Assembly (NCBI GenBank): GCA_028335825.1
Contig: JAIOKI010000017.1
Coordinates: 1 to 64,000 of the forward strand
DNA length: 64,000 nucleotides
Direction: 5' to 3'
Source: Nosema muscidifuracis
Taxonomy: Eukaryota > Microsporidia > Nosematidae
The notes beneath the pieces were generated by a model. That model did not search any database. It was not told the origin of the DNA and saw only the letters and a program-made list of their open reading frames with translations. Of the stretch, positions 12,700 through 25,300 are shown in pieces (the stretch's first letter is position 1; each line of letters starts with the position of its first letter). The position numbers and the translations under genes were made by a program.

Positions 12700-13710
12700 G
12701 AAGTAGCAAAGAAAACAAGTATAACTTGTTAACTAATCATTCTAAATATAAAATGAAGATTATACATAGCATAATAAATGTGTTACTTTATACAATCAAA
12801 TTATAGTAGAATTCAGAAGTAATTTAAATACTCCAGAAAACCTTAATATATACATTAGTAGAACACTCACCATATTAGATACCACAAGTGAAGATGTATC
12901 AATTGAGAAATCTATAAAATATAAATAAGTTTAATTATTTCTAAATTAATTTATATATAACTAATCATATATTATAAACTCTTACTAAAAATCTAATTTT
13001 TATAATTTTATTCTTTTGAAAAGATGATCTATATAATATTATAAGAAATAGATATAGCCCATCACTATATAGAAAATTTTATAATATTATATTGACATAC
13101 TAAATATTATTTAAATTATACTTTCTTAATGTTTATTGTGGAGATTTAAGTCAGATTAAACATATTGATTTTAATATTCTAGATTAAACTTTTTTGTTCT
13201 CAGAACAAGTATGTAATTTTATTATTATGGTTAACAATATATAAATGTCAAATTTTAAACTTTTTATATATATGGATACTATTTCGTTAAAAGATTAATT
13301 CACATATGTCTGTATCTTCCACAGTAAAGAAGTATTGGTCGAGAATAAATATCTAAACATGTAAGAAAATAATTTCAATTTATAAATCAATGACATTATG
13401 AATCAGTCAATCTTTAATTTTCTAGCTTAAATGAATATACTCATACTAAATATAAAAAATTATCCTTATATCTTTGAACAACAAACTTTTAATGTTAAAT
13501 AATTATATAATGAATGATCATCTACTGACGTATTTTGGCTAATAGAAGGTGTTGAGAAATAAATGAAATACATCAATGATATAATAAAATTACTAAAATT
13601 TATTGAGATGAATCATAGTGAAGATATTACTAATAGATTTTCATATCACAAATATAATATCAAAGAGATATAATAATAAAGACTTAAGAAGAAATCAATA
13701 AAGGTAAGTT
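12700..13710 (+). pseudogene. Remnant of a larger gene, scattered over several frames
   Basis: Two clear protein-like pieces, 12806-12928 (40 codons, including TILDTTSEDVSIEKS) and 13563-13673 (36 codons, including IEMNHSEDITNRFSYHK), lie on the same strand in a region of higher complexity than its surroundings. They are probably parts of one dead gene. I cannot name the family. Confidence 0.3.
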
Positions 13711-13916
13711 TTTAGATGATACCTTTGAGTGTGTATTAAGTAAATACTTTTTGTATTTTTTATATCATTAAATAATTTCATAATTCTAGAATATTATATT
13801 TATTCAATATATTTCTTTAACTTTCAATGATATCATGATTTAAAATAATTATTATCCTTCTTACTTTTTTAATATTTAATGATGTGGTTATTAGTAAAAA
13901 TATTAAGTCTAATTAT

Positions 13917-14837
13917 TTAATAATAATATTTTGGAAGGTCTTTACAAATATATCTATATACAATCACAATTAAATTATAAGTTATTATAGCCATCATACT
14001 AAATATCATTATAAACATTATCCAATTTGTTCTACATATATTTAAAGATAAAGACAGGATATATAAATAACAGATATAACTAGAGAATACAAATATCTCC
14101 TTCAAAGATAATCTACTCAAAATTCCAACAATAAATCCTAAAATAAATAATGATAATATTATTAACATGTATATATTCCATAATATAGATATCTGTACAA
14201 CTCCAACTAATAGTATAAATAACATGTCGATCTTTGGATTGAATTTTTCTTTTTGACTTATACTTCTATTAAGTAAAGTCATAAATATATAAAAAACGAA
14301 TAATACGTTTAATATACATAACAAATATATATTCTCTAATTCTATACAGTAAATTATCATATAACTACTAATAGAATAATTTAAAGCTATAAATGATACA
14401 ATATTCATGCATCTTCTCAATTCATCAGTATCTCCTATTTTCCTAATTAACATAAGACTTTTAGGAATTAAAGATAAGATGAAAATCACTGTTGATGTAT
14501 TTACAACTACAATCAGAAATTTATAAGGTATCATATGCAATAATAAAAATCCTATTAAATTAAGAGCAATTATAGTAATAAAACTAAGAATATTTATATG
14601 ATTACATAAAGAGATAAAGCCAAAATGATACCTTATCGAAGTCAATAAAGATATTGATATATCTCCATATAAATCATAAAAAGATCTACTTGTATTATTA
14701 CGAAGTAATTTGTATGCACTATTAATAGTATATGCATTACAATTACTGTTGCTTACCTTAATGATATTGCAGTATGCCTTTTTGATTTCATCTTGAGTGG
14801 CATTTTTGTTGCATTTTAGAATATCATATAGCTGCAT
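13917..14837 (-). CDS. J-domain-like multi-pass membrane protein lacking HPD
   Basis: The N-terminal 60 residues match the J-domain plan: LYDILKCNKNATQDEIKKAY for helices I-II, then INSAYKLLRN and SRSFYDLYGD for helices III-IV. The HPD tripeptide that activates Hsp70 should fall near residues 30-35 but is replaced by SNSN-type residues. About eight hydrophobic segments follow, at roughly residues 80-100, 104-126, 140-162, 165-188, 203-218, 220-240, 250-268 and 273-295. The start is supported by CCCTTAATG. J proteins recruit Hsp70 through HPD. Without it the protein is unlikely to stimulate Hsp70 and may be a membrane scaffold, probably in the ER. It could also be a decaying paralogue. Confidence 0.7.
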   Translation of the reverse strand: MQLYDILKCNKNATQDEIKKAYCNIIKVSNSNCNAYTINSAYKLLRNNTSRSFYDLYGDISISLLTSIRYHFGFISLCNHINILSFITIIALNLIGFLLLHMIPYKFLIVVVNTSTVIFILSLIPKSLMLIRKIGDTDELRRCMNIVSFIALNYSISSYMIIYCIELENIYLLCILNVLFVFYIFMTLLNRSISQKEKFNPKIDMLFILLVGVVQISILWNIYMLIILSLFILGFIVGILSRLSLKEIFVFSSYICYLYILSLSLNICRTNWIMFIMIFSMMAIITYNLIVIVYRYICKDLPKYYY

Positions 14838-16430
14838 TAAGGGTAAGCATCAATGAAATTATTTATAGAATAAATATCAATTTGTTTATTTTTAATTTGT
14901 TGTTATTTACAAATTTATTAATTATTATCTAAATTTCAGATCGATATATCTCTTATGATAAAGAGAAGTTTAATGAAACAATATTATCAAAATTCATATT
15001 TTTAATTATGATCTTTTATATTAAAATATTAAATAAATTAATTACATAATAATATAAAAGATACGTACAAATTAGATATATATTTATGATTTTAAAATAA
15101 AAATCATTTAATATTTTTTAAATATTATAACTAATATTAATCTTATGTAAGAACAATGAATATATGATATACTATCAAATGATTCATTAATAAATTATAA
15201 TAAAAATATATCCCTATGACATTTATTTATTTTTGTATGAAATTTAATCTTCATTATTATACAAAGACAGTTATGGTCACAAGTTGAATAAATATAATTT
15301 TAGACTTATAAATATATTTTCTATTTTAAGTGTATACCAGTATCTTATTCTTTATAATTTTATTAGATTATTTCACTTCTCGTTTTGAGTAATTCTGATA
15401 AATATATTCTGCATTCATATTTCAACGATATGCTTTCAAGAATCTAGTTATATTTTTAATTATGTATTTATTTCAGTCTCAATTATATACTAAATCTGTA
15501 CATGTTAATAATCTATTGATACTAGTTAGTTTTAAATGATCACGACGAGTAGGGAAAAATTTAAAATTTTAATTTGAAACAGATATATTGAATCTAAAGA
15601 TATTGATTTTTATTTATGAGCTGATATTAAAATGATACTGATCTATTATGAAAATCGAAAATAGTACAGTATAAATATGATTAAATAACAAATTCATTTT
15701 TATAAAGTTTTATATGAAATTCTATTTAGCTCAATGATGAATAAACCAGTAATTCACTTTTTTATATGTTTCATTATTACAAATCTCTTTATCTAATTCA
15801 GTAGCATATTTTCTATAAATTAAACATAAGATATAAGATTTCTTGTATCAATCAATTTCCAAAATAAATTATATTCTTTTATATCTAATTAATTATCTAT
15901 ATATTATTTGAAAAATAAATTTCTTCAAAAAAAGTTAACTTTCATTTCTACTCTATATTATATAAAATATATTTCAATTTATAATCAAAATTATACAGCT
16001 TAATTAAACATTAATTTTATTCATATTTTCAAAAATTAATGAATTACTAGATTTTAAAAATATTATTTTATTGTCTTATATATTAAAGAAAAGACTCATT
16101 ATAAATCATTTTATATATTATTAAAAATAATGTGAATTATACTAGAATAAATTAGATTATATATATCATTTTTAAAATTAACTAAACAATATTTTAGATA
16201 AAGTAATACTATATATAAGTTGATATAAGAAGAAAACTTAATGTAAGATATAAATTTTTGAGAAATTACATCATTATATTAAATCCTCAATTTATAGTAA
16301 ATTTAAATAATTATCCATTTTAAACTAATCTATATACCATGTCCAGATTTGTCATCTAAAAAAGATATTTTTAAAATAGTAAATTAAATTTAAAAATTTT
16401 AATGTTAAACATTATAACTATATTACCCAT
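14838..16430. other. A+T-rich spacer
   Basis: 1.6 kb without a recognisable gene on either strand. The CCC start element of the hydrolase gene lies at its right end. Confidence 0.5.
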
Positions 16431-17177
16431 ATGAAAAAAATAAATAGATTTTTTATATTTGTTATAAATTTATTATTTATTTCAAACTTTACATTGTTTG
16501 TTATACAACGTAAAATACTCTTTACAATGAAGAGACCTGTAGTCATGGAAGTACATACTATTTATAACAATATTGATATCTATTTGTTTGATAAAAATAG
16601 TTCTACAGATATCATATTCTTCCATGGTTCAATCATTTCAGGTGTTATTTATAAAAAGTTGTTGCAAGATATGGCTGATAAAACTAACCATAATGTTTTA
16701 TCATTCAATATGAGGGGTGTATTTAATTCTAGAGGTGTACCATCAGAAAAAGGAATACGAAATGAAGTCAATTTATTTTCTGATTTTGTAAAGAAAAGGG
16801 GTAAAAAATTAATAGTTTTTGGCCAATCACTTGGTTGTTGTTTAGCTATCCAATTTAGTAGACTGATGAAATGTAAAAAAGTTATTTTAGAGAATCCTTT
16901 TATTGATTATAAATCAGTTATTAAGTATAAATTTTATTCTTCTATATTTTCATATCTAGTAGTAGATACATGGAAGAATACAGATATCAAATATTTAGAA
17001 AATGTCTTATTTCTCTTAAGTGATAAAGATACTCTTATAAATAATTCAGAAGGTCTACAGTTGGCTAATATAGCACATAATAGTTCTATACAATATTTGA
17101 AAGAAAGTACTCATTTTGATGCTGCTAGAAATCCAGAGTATTATTCTTTTATAATATCATACCTCAATAAAATATAA
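16431..17177 (+). CDS. Alpha/beta hydrolase, BEM46/ABHD13-like
   Basis: 248 residues with ATTACCCAT immediately before the ATG. Residues 6-25 form a signal anchor. The hydrolase core follows: FFHGS (63-67, oxyanion loop), NMRGVFNSRGVPSEKGI (93-109, the loop typical of BEM46/ABHD13 proteins), and the nucleophile elbow GQSLG with Ser133. The acid is probably Asp200 in SDKDTLI and the base His228 in STHFD. All three catalytic residues are in place, so it should be an active serine hydrolase or esterase facing the lumen or membrane. The substrate is unknown; relatives are poorly characterised lipid or protein esterases. The length is near the family norm, slightly short. It is an intact gene among pseudogenes, which suggests selection. 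Confidence 0.8.
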   Translation: MKKINRFFIFVINLLFISNFTLFVIQRKILFTMKRPVVMEVHTIYNNIDIYLFDKNSSTDIIFFHGSIISGVIYKKLLQDMADKTNHNVLSFNMRGVFNSRGVPSEKGIRNEVNLFSDFVKKRGKKLIVFGQSLGCCLAIQFSRLMKCKKVILENPFIDYKSVIKYKFYSSIFSYLVVDTWKNTDIKYLENVLFLLSDKDTLINNSEGLQLANIAHNSSIQYLKESTHFDAARNPEYYSFIISYLNKI

Positions 17178-20100
17178 TTTTATATTAATATCACATATAA
17201 CAGAGGGTTAACAATATTTTTACAATATAAACAAATAGTCAAGATAAATATAAATTACAGAAAATAGATCAATTATATAAATAGAAGTATTTGAGAAAAA
17301 TATCAACTTATATAATTATTTAATTAAAAAACTTTTGAATTATTTATTAACCATCTAATTCTATTTATTGATATAATGACTTAAACATTGAATATATTTT
17401 AATCTTAAACAAATCATAATTGTATCATTTAAATTTACATGATTTTTTTGAATAATTATCAATTTTGTTCTAAAACAGTTTGTTTGTTCATAATAAGTAT
17501 AAAATAATTCTCTTGTATGAACAATTAAAATGACATCATCATATGTTCTTAAACTCACAGTTGAAGAAAATGAAACATTATTACTAGCTGATCAATATTC
17601 TACTAATGGAGATGTTATTACATTAAATATGTAGTTTTAATACTCAACTATCTAGTAGTGCTACATTCACTATTAATTAGTACTTGTTATCTAAATTATA
17701 TAACATATAGTACTTAGGAGAATTACAAATTTTATAGAAATAGTATGGGTAAAAAATTAAATGTAGTAGAAGGATCAAATAATGCTAAAGATAAAGTTAA
17801 AATTGACGTAAAAGATACAAAGAATAGTGGTGAAAATGACATTTCAAAAACTATAGATACAGTTTAAGTTGACATAGAAAAAAAATAAAGATACTAATAT
17901 TTTAGAAGGAACAAATGTTATTGTTGAAAATTATGGGTGGATGAAATCAAGATAATATAACAAAAATAAAACCTAAAAAATACATCAATCATTTAACTTT
18001 AATATTGTTAGTATCAAAGAAAGGTGATTTAGAATATGGTTATAACTATTCAAAGTCTATCATTATAATAACAGAAATAGGGAAGAGAAATAATCTTTTA
18101 AAAATAATGAGTGAAACATTTCTACAATAAACTATATATATATAATATTTAAGTTTTATTATTTTAATTTATCTTCTTAATTCTTGTATGAGTAAAAAAA
18201 TGATATTAAATTTATTTCATTATAATCTTCTTAAATTGATCTTTTAAATATAAATTATTAATTATTTTTATCATTAATTTACTTAATATTATTTTTAATT
18301 AAATATCTATATGATAAATTTATTAGTATGAATATTTGATTAATAAGATGTTAATTTCAAAACACATAAATAATTCTTTAGTCAGTATTTTAATGTTTAA
18401 ATAAATTAATAAAATTATTAAATAATAAATGTTTGTGTAATTATTTGACAATACAACATTTATTAACAAGATTATGTCTAGTAGTAGGATAAAAATATTT
18501 TCTAATAATTTTTTTATAAAAATGACCCTTCATTTACTTTCTCTTTACAATTGTTATAATTATAGATTAGAGACTCATACAAAGAATATAAAATAACTGA
18601 TAATTTGAAAGATACTTTTTTATGCTTTTAAGATAAATATATAAAGTGAAATATTCTTGTTGAAAATATATCATTTCTCATATAATATATAACTATATTT
18701 TTACACAAATACTAGAATAGTATCATTCTTCACATCTAAATATCAAGATAATTTACAGACTTTTTCGAGATATTCCTTTGTCACATTGGATATTCAAATA
18801 AGAATATAGAGAAGAGTTTTAATTTTTAATTATTTCCTCTACTTAAGAAATTCACTATTAAATATGTAAGTGACAAACTTTAACATTCTTTATAAAAATT
18901 TCTAGTATACACATAATATTGAATATGCTATAAATTTAAAAAATGTTATACTTCACCTGATATTATCCTATGTCTCTCTACTCTATACCATTATTAGATG
19001 ATATTAAAATTATGATTAATAACCATCTCATGATAAAGTAGATAGATGATTCAATAAAATATTAGATTTGTTAATCGAACCTTTGATTAGATTAGAAGTA
19101 ATTTTTTAGTATAATCCTATTTATTTTGTTTCATACTATATTGTAGATTCAAAATCATTAATATCTTTATCTTAATATTAACCATGTTGAAATATAATGG
19201 TGTCTTTATATTAAGAAAATATTGTTATTGTTCATATCTTTATTTTTTATTTGTTTAATTGGATTATATCATATATATTAAATGCCCTTCAGTTCACAAC
19301 TTCTGATTTCTTATTTTCAATAGGGTTTCATCTTTTTACATTGGTTTTTATGAAATTTATATTTTAAGACAAATAATAGAATTCTTTACATTGAAGATAA
19401 TGTAATCTTATTTTTAGAATTCAATCTAAATGAAAATATTACAGATGATTAAATAAATTATGTTTCGAAATAACTTCAAATTTAAAATTATTATTATAAT
19501 AATAATTAGATTGATCATAAATTAATTTGTAATTCTTTTTTAATAATAGAAATAAACTAAAAAATATAACTTAGATTAATAAATAAAAGCATTAACACAA
19601 ATATACAGAAACTTATAAAATATTGATTTTTATGTTTTATACAAATGAATTTAAAAAGTTGATAAGAAATAAAAGACTTTGTAAATTTACAAAAATATCA
19701 ATATGAAATGAAAGAATTTTTGTTTATTAAAATAAATAGTTCAAACAATTTTACTGATTTATGTAACATGAAAGTATTATTTACACTAATAATATTTAAA
19801 TTATTTTTTATTTAAATGATAAATTAATCATCTTCTATGTTCATAAAACAAGCTACTAGTTACAAAAATATTATTTTATACTTTCTTCCACTCATATGAA
19901 ATTCCATCTTTAATTGAGCTATTTTCTGATTTTTGACATCATATTCTGTGTTTATGTTTTCTAATTTATCTACATCTATACATATTGTAAATTTGTTATT
20001 ATATCATCCTAATTTATATAAAGAATATTATTTTGTATTTTAATGTATTTATCAATAAAAATTATTTAGTTGAAATTATTCTCATATATTTGATCTAGAT

Positions 20101-20381
20101 TTATAAAAGATAATTAAAGTTTTAATTTATTATTATTGTATTTGAAAATTAATTTTATAATATTATATATTAGAAAAGCATATCATTTAAATAAATGAAA
20201 ATTGAATTAATTTATTCTATTTATATTAATAAAATTACACTTATTAAAAAAGTATTATTTCAATGTTTTTTTCAGTTATAAATTTATTGATTTCAGAATT
20301 TGAATATTGAAAGAAATTAATATATTTTTATTAAGTGATTAATTAAAAGAATTACATAAATTTGTATATTTTATATCCATA
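17178..20381. other. Spacer with pseudogene and duplicated flank
   Basis: It holds the remnant at 17530-18129. From about 19274 it also holds the 5' flank shared with the second family-A locus. The part between is featureless A/T. Confidence 0.5.
17530..18129 (+). pseudogene. Decayed gene in several frames
   Basis: Three or four protein-like pieces follow each other on one strand: 17530-17634 (begins MTSSYVLKLTVEENETLLLA), 17745-17867 (begins MGKKLNVVEGSNNAKDKVKI), a piece near 17885-17957 and a C-terminal piece ending at about 18129. Frame changes and stops separate them. The style (Lys, Asp, Asn, Val) suggests a former soluble protein. No family is recognised. Confidence 0.4.
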
Positions 20382-21745
20382 ATGTATTTGATAACTCTAC
20401 ATTTTTTGATTATATTTAGTACTAGAAATTTTACTGATGAGATGTATGTGACAAAAGAGATCCTTCCGAGTAAAGATTATATACCCATTGATTTAGTATC
20501 TCTAGATGAATCTGATTTTATTACTGATAAGATGGATAATTATGAAAATAATTCAGTTATACGCTATGAAATATTAGAAAGTTACAATGTTATTGATGAT
20601 TATCTTTCTTTAAATGCATATATTGACAATCTTGATTTAAAACCAGATAACAATTCTGTTACTTTACCAAATCAATCTTATGAGAACAAAACAGTTAATC
20701 TTTCAAATTTTAATAACACAAACATTATTCCAATAGATGAGTTGATTTTGTCCAATAGGACTATTTGTTTGTTTCATAATGATATGGAACAAACCAAATT
20801 AGAGTTAAAATATTTATTGAATTTAATAAACAGTAAGAATAATTCTTATGTAGTTTATAAAGATATATTATTCAATTCAATGAAGAACTATAAGTTTTTA
20901 CCAAAAATCTTTCATATTGATAGATTTAATAATACTGATGATATTTATGATAGTATTGATTTAATATTTAAATATATGAACTTTTTGAAAGAATTTGATT
21001 TTAGTAAATTTAATCTATCACATTTCTGCAACTTTGATGGTAAAAATGAATTATACCGAATCATTATTAAATTTACAACCATGGATAAATTCAACTTATC
21101 TATTTTTTCATTTAGTAAATATAACGTCTCATTTTTAGATAAAATAACAAAAGATGTTTATCAAGAAATGAATGATAAGAAAATATCTAAAGAAAAATTA
21201 ATTTCATGTATAATAGAAAGTATAAATAATATTGAAGACTCTTTAGACAAAATTATACTTTACAAATGTTTTTTCGATATTCTTATAAAGAATAATATTT
21301 ATTGTTTAATTAGACTTTTACTTCATATAATAATGTATTATAGAGAGGGTAAAGTTTATTTAATAAATACTAATGATTATTTTTTATTCGATAGATTATC
21401 ATATTTAATTATATGTTGTAATCCTCAGTTGAATATAAATCTAAAATGTATTTTAAAATATAAAAATAATAAAATTTTAAAATTGTTTTCAGATTACTAT
21501 CTAACAAAATCAAAAGATTTATTAAGAGAAAATATCGAAATCTATGGACTAATTTTAAATTTGATAGATGAAAATCAAACAAATGATTATCGTAACCTAT
21601 ATGATATAGTAATTAATATTAATTTCTACAACAATATAGCAATTAAATTTATGTCAAACATGATAATGCAAGGTGTAATAAAGATATTAGAAGTTAATAA
21701 AATACTTTAATTAATGATTTTGTAGTTCTATAGTTATTATCATAT
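19274..21745 (+). repeat. Segmental duplication, copy 1 (family A locus)
   Basis: About 1.1 kb upstream of the 442-residue gene, the gene itself and a few tens of bases after its stop align with 42043-44416. Shared marks are TTAAATG...TTCAGTTC near the left end, GACAAATAATAGAAT, the block TTTGTTATTATATCATCC and the 3' block TTTTGTAGTTCTATAGTTAT. Similarity ends shortly after the stop codon. Small insertions and deletions are spread through the noncoding part. Confidence 0.8.
20382..21710 (+). CDS. Family A putative secreted protein, 442 aa (copy A')
   Basis: Complete gene with TCCATAATG at its start, the same start context as its paralogue at 43055. A weak hydrophobic leader (MYLITLHFLIIFS) suggests secretion. 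The body is helical, rich in Asn, Asp, Ile and Lys, with many N-x-S/T sites and few cysteines. Strongly shared blocks with the paralogue are DEMYVTKEILPS, NYENNSVIRY, ESINNIED, DKIILYKC and the C-terminal QGVIKILE-x-NKIL. No known domain is recognised. Conservation along the whole length, with differences spread over surface-like positions, indicates that both copies are or were under selection. It is probably a microsporidian-specific family involved with the host, but that is inference. Confidence 0.75.
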   Translation: MYLITLHFLIIFSTRNFTDEMYVTKEILPSKDYIPIDLVSLDESDFITDKMDNYENNSVIRYEILESYNVIDDYLSLNAYIDNLDLKPDNNSVTLPNQSYENKTVNLSNFNNTNIIPIDELILSNRTICLFHNDMEQTKLELKYLLNLINSKNNSYVVYKDILFNSMKNYKFLPKIFHIDRFNNTDDIYDSIDLIFKYMNFLKEFDFSKFNLSHFCNFDGKNELYRIIIKFTTMDKFNLSIFSFSKYNVSFLDKITKDVYQEMNDKKISKEKLISCIIESINNIEDSLDKIILYKCFFDILIKNNIYCLIRLLLHIIMYYREGKVYLINTNDYFLFDRLSYLIICCNPQLNINLKCILKYKNNKILKLFSDYYLTKSKDLLRENIEIYGLILNLIDENQTNDYRNLYDIVININFYNNIAIKFMSNMIMQGVIKILEVNKIL

Positions 21746-24589
21746 TACTTTAATATGCATCATTTATTGATTATTTTTAATTTTTTCAAATAATACAAAA
21801 TAGATTTAATTCATTATTATCAACTATCTATTATTATATATGGTTGAAATATTTAGAATAAATTCATTATGGTACTGCTTTGAATGCATCCAGTGAAGAA
21901 GAGTGATCCAAGTACATTTCAAACTATAGGGTATTTTAAGCATAGAAGAATCTCATGATAATTAATGTCAATGTTTTATATCTCATCTTCTTGTTTCAGG
22001 TAAATTCTTGTGATTTGAAGTATTGTAATTATTCCGTTATTTTTATCTTTCTTTTGTTGTTATATACTTTTCTCATAGTTAAGAGTCTAATTTAATAAAC
22101 AAAATTAAAGATACAAATAAATCTGTAATATCATAATTTAATACAGCTAATAAATCTTATTACTCTGATGAAATATTAAGTTCTAACAATTGAATATATT
22201 CATAATATAATTATTTAATTCTATTTCTTTTACTTATTGTAAATAATAATAAACTTTTAATATTAACATATATAGAATTAATAATTTATAAATATCTGTA
22301 AGCTACTAAATTTTAAACTAGATATATAATTAACTTCTTTGTAATTAAGAAAATATAGAAATCTAATAATCTTTGACATAATAACCTACCTTTCTTCCTT
22401 GCTTGTATTGAGAAATATTTACTCAAAGAATAACGAATCACAATAAAACACAAACACAGCTATTAGTCTTCGACAAGAATAACAGATCAATAACTAACCC
22501 TCATATAATCTTCTTTAATTATCTCATTGATTGTATGTTACAGTTTTTGTTTATGTAAATGAAAGTAAAAATGCATTTCTATATTGTATAAATCTAGTTA
22601 TTTTATGTAATTCAGTGTTTCTTTTATAGATGATTCTTATTTTTTTTAGACTTTTATTCTAATGAAATAGATATTATAAATAGTAAAAATTTTTATTTTA
22701 TAGCCTTGTATCATTAATATTTTGTCTTTTAAATATACTTTGTTATTTGAATCTATCAAATTATTATATTGATTATCATCACTTCTGATGCATGTTAATA
22801 TTTCTTTCTAGGTTACATAAACAAATATCTTAGTATGAAAAAAACAATTTTCTATTAGATAGTCTAATCAAAATTTTCTTTTAATGTAGATCTATTTTTT
22901 AATTATTTATATATTATAATTCATTAGTAATAAATAATATTTAGTAAATGTTTAAGAGTATACGTGAAAAATAACCTTTTAATTAAAGAGATTTAATATA
23001 CACCATCTTAAAATTTTATTTAGAATTTATCTATAAGTTATTGAACTGGTCAAAACTGTGATCGAGTAGAAAGTTGAATTATTAATTAAATTAACTCTTC
23101 AACATTTCTTTTTTTAGTATTATTAATATTTACACATGTCAATAAAATACTTTTGTAAACTTTATATAAAACTTATAAATTTGCTATATTTCTCAATCAA
23201 TATATTGATCCACCATATTAACTACTTATCTAATAATTTTTGTAAAATGTATGGTATTTGTGCTTTAAACTGACAAAGTATAAATTTATTCTTTAATGAG
23301 TATCTTATCAATTCTATTGCAAAGATTTCATATATAAATAATTATAAAAAGGTTTGCTTTAACCAGAGCATAGCATCATCATAATTTTTTACAAAATAGA
23401 AGGCAATTAATCTTTAAGGTCTTATTTTATAGATTCTTTGGAATATTCAAAATGATATTCACATTTTTATAAGCTGCGAAATATATTAATTCCATTATTT
23501 AAATTTAAAAATCAATGATATTACATAACTTAATACAATTATATGTTAAATATATTTTTCCGTTTTCTAAAACTCTAAAGCAAATATAGTCTAAAAAAAG
23601 ATAAATGATATCTAAAGGGGTTAAAAAATATTATTTACATCAAAATAAAATAAATTTTAGTTTATCATACAATTATATATATTGTCTCTAAACGAATATT
23701 AAATTCAATTTCTATAAATTTTATTTTAAGTAGTCTAAATTAAATTTTAATTATATCTATCCCATTTTTCTTAATATGATTAAATATATGTTGTTAGACA
23801 AAAATACATTTAATTTTACATGTGTTTGTAAATTAAAAATATTAACTTAATAAATTCTATACTTAAATTAAACCTCCACTTTTTAATTAAATTTAATATT
23901 CTAATCTATTAAAGTACTTAAAATATTATATATATTTTGAGATTAAATTTCAATAATTGAATTATAGTTAAATACTTATTTCATATTTTAATTCTAGTTT
24001 CGATTATTTAAAAATGTCAAAATATAAATACAATATAATAGTTAATCACACTACATCAATGTATAAAAATAAGTTAAGAATTATATTGTATATGTTCACT
24101 TGAGATAGGTTAATAACAAACTTTGAACGATGATATAGAAAAAAATTAAAGATATATGATTAGACTGAGAAATTATACAGATAAAAGTCATCAAGATGAT
24201 TTAATAGAGATCAACACTTATAAGCATCAGAAGAGCAAGTTATAAGGATTTTAGTACTAATAAAAAGAAATTTAGGATAAATGAAGCTTTAAATCTAAGA
24301 GGGTTGATAAAGTGATTCTATATCTAAATGAATACAATTTATCTGCTGAAAAATAATTAAAATTGTTAATTCATTTTGTAAAAAAACAAAATAATTAATG
24401 TCTAAAAGTGATCATAATTTATTATTCAAGTTCAATTATAATAATTAATATATTTATTAAATTTTAAACTAATTTTTATAACATTTGTTGTAATGCACCA
24501 GCAGTGATATAAAATTACATATCTTATAAAAAATGAACTATTATGAATTAAAATATTCTGTATATGAAAACCGATGATTTCGCAAAACA

Positions 24590-25300
24590 CTTGACAAATT
24601 TAGTTCTATATTATGTAATTCTATTGGATAAACTGATAGAAAAAAACAAGTATTTGTATAGATGATTTTTTTTATAGGTACCAATATAATGATCTCTTGA
24701 AAATACTTCAATATAACTTATAAAATAAAGTGGTTGGTATATACAAACTACAGATTTCAATGATTTCTTAAATTTCAAATATAGAGAAATACTTGCTAAT
24801 TCATCATTTATTTCATCAAATGAAATCTATAGTAGTGTTTTTAGAACCTTTTGTGACATTATTAGTTTGGTTCTGTCATAATGACAAGATGTATCATTGA
24901 TATTGTAAATTTCTCTATTTTATGGTAATGTCTGATTGTATGCTATTTACTAGCATTTAAGATTCAACTAATTTTTATATTACTTAATTAATTTCAACAG
25001 ATGGCTGAAGCTTATTCTTAAATAGAGGATTAGATTGAGAAAAGAAGATTGTTGATTGTAATATATAATATCAAAGAAGATTTTTATTGATGAGACTTTT
25101 AAGTGGTTATATGAAGCATATGTCATACATAGATATTTCAATAAATAAAGTTTTCCTATGGTATATTGTTTTTCGAATAAAAATGAATAAATTTATGTTA
25201 ATGTCTTCAATATAATTAATCCTTTTTGGTTAATCACCTAGTAGATTTTCTCAATTTCTCAAATTACAGGTCTCTTCTTTTCATTGTAGATAAACTACAT
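24590..25300 (+). repeat. Unidentified decayed repeat, copy 1
   Basis: Matches the 33250-34000 region in several ordered blocks: TTCTATTG-ATAAAC, GGTACCAATA, CTACAGATTTC/CTACTGATTTC, AATACTTGCTAATTCAT and TCTGATTGTATGCTATTTAC. Both copies are broken. It is the remains of a dispersed gene or DNA transposon, but the family cannot be fixed by eye. Confidence 0.5.

Larger units (their letters stand above)
8390..13916. other. 5.5-kb gene-poor stretch holding scraps of dead genes
   Basis: No intact gene. It contains a two-copy tandem repeat (8501-8622) and short protein-like frames at 9217-9333, 9643-9888, 12806-12928 and 13563-13673. Outside these the sequence is featureless and nearly pure A/T. 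Confidence 0.5.

Noticed and set aside
17361-17558. Minus-strand 65-codon frame
   Set aside because: It overlaps the better plus-strand remnant at 17530, has no start motif and has random composition.
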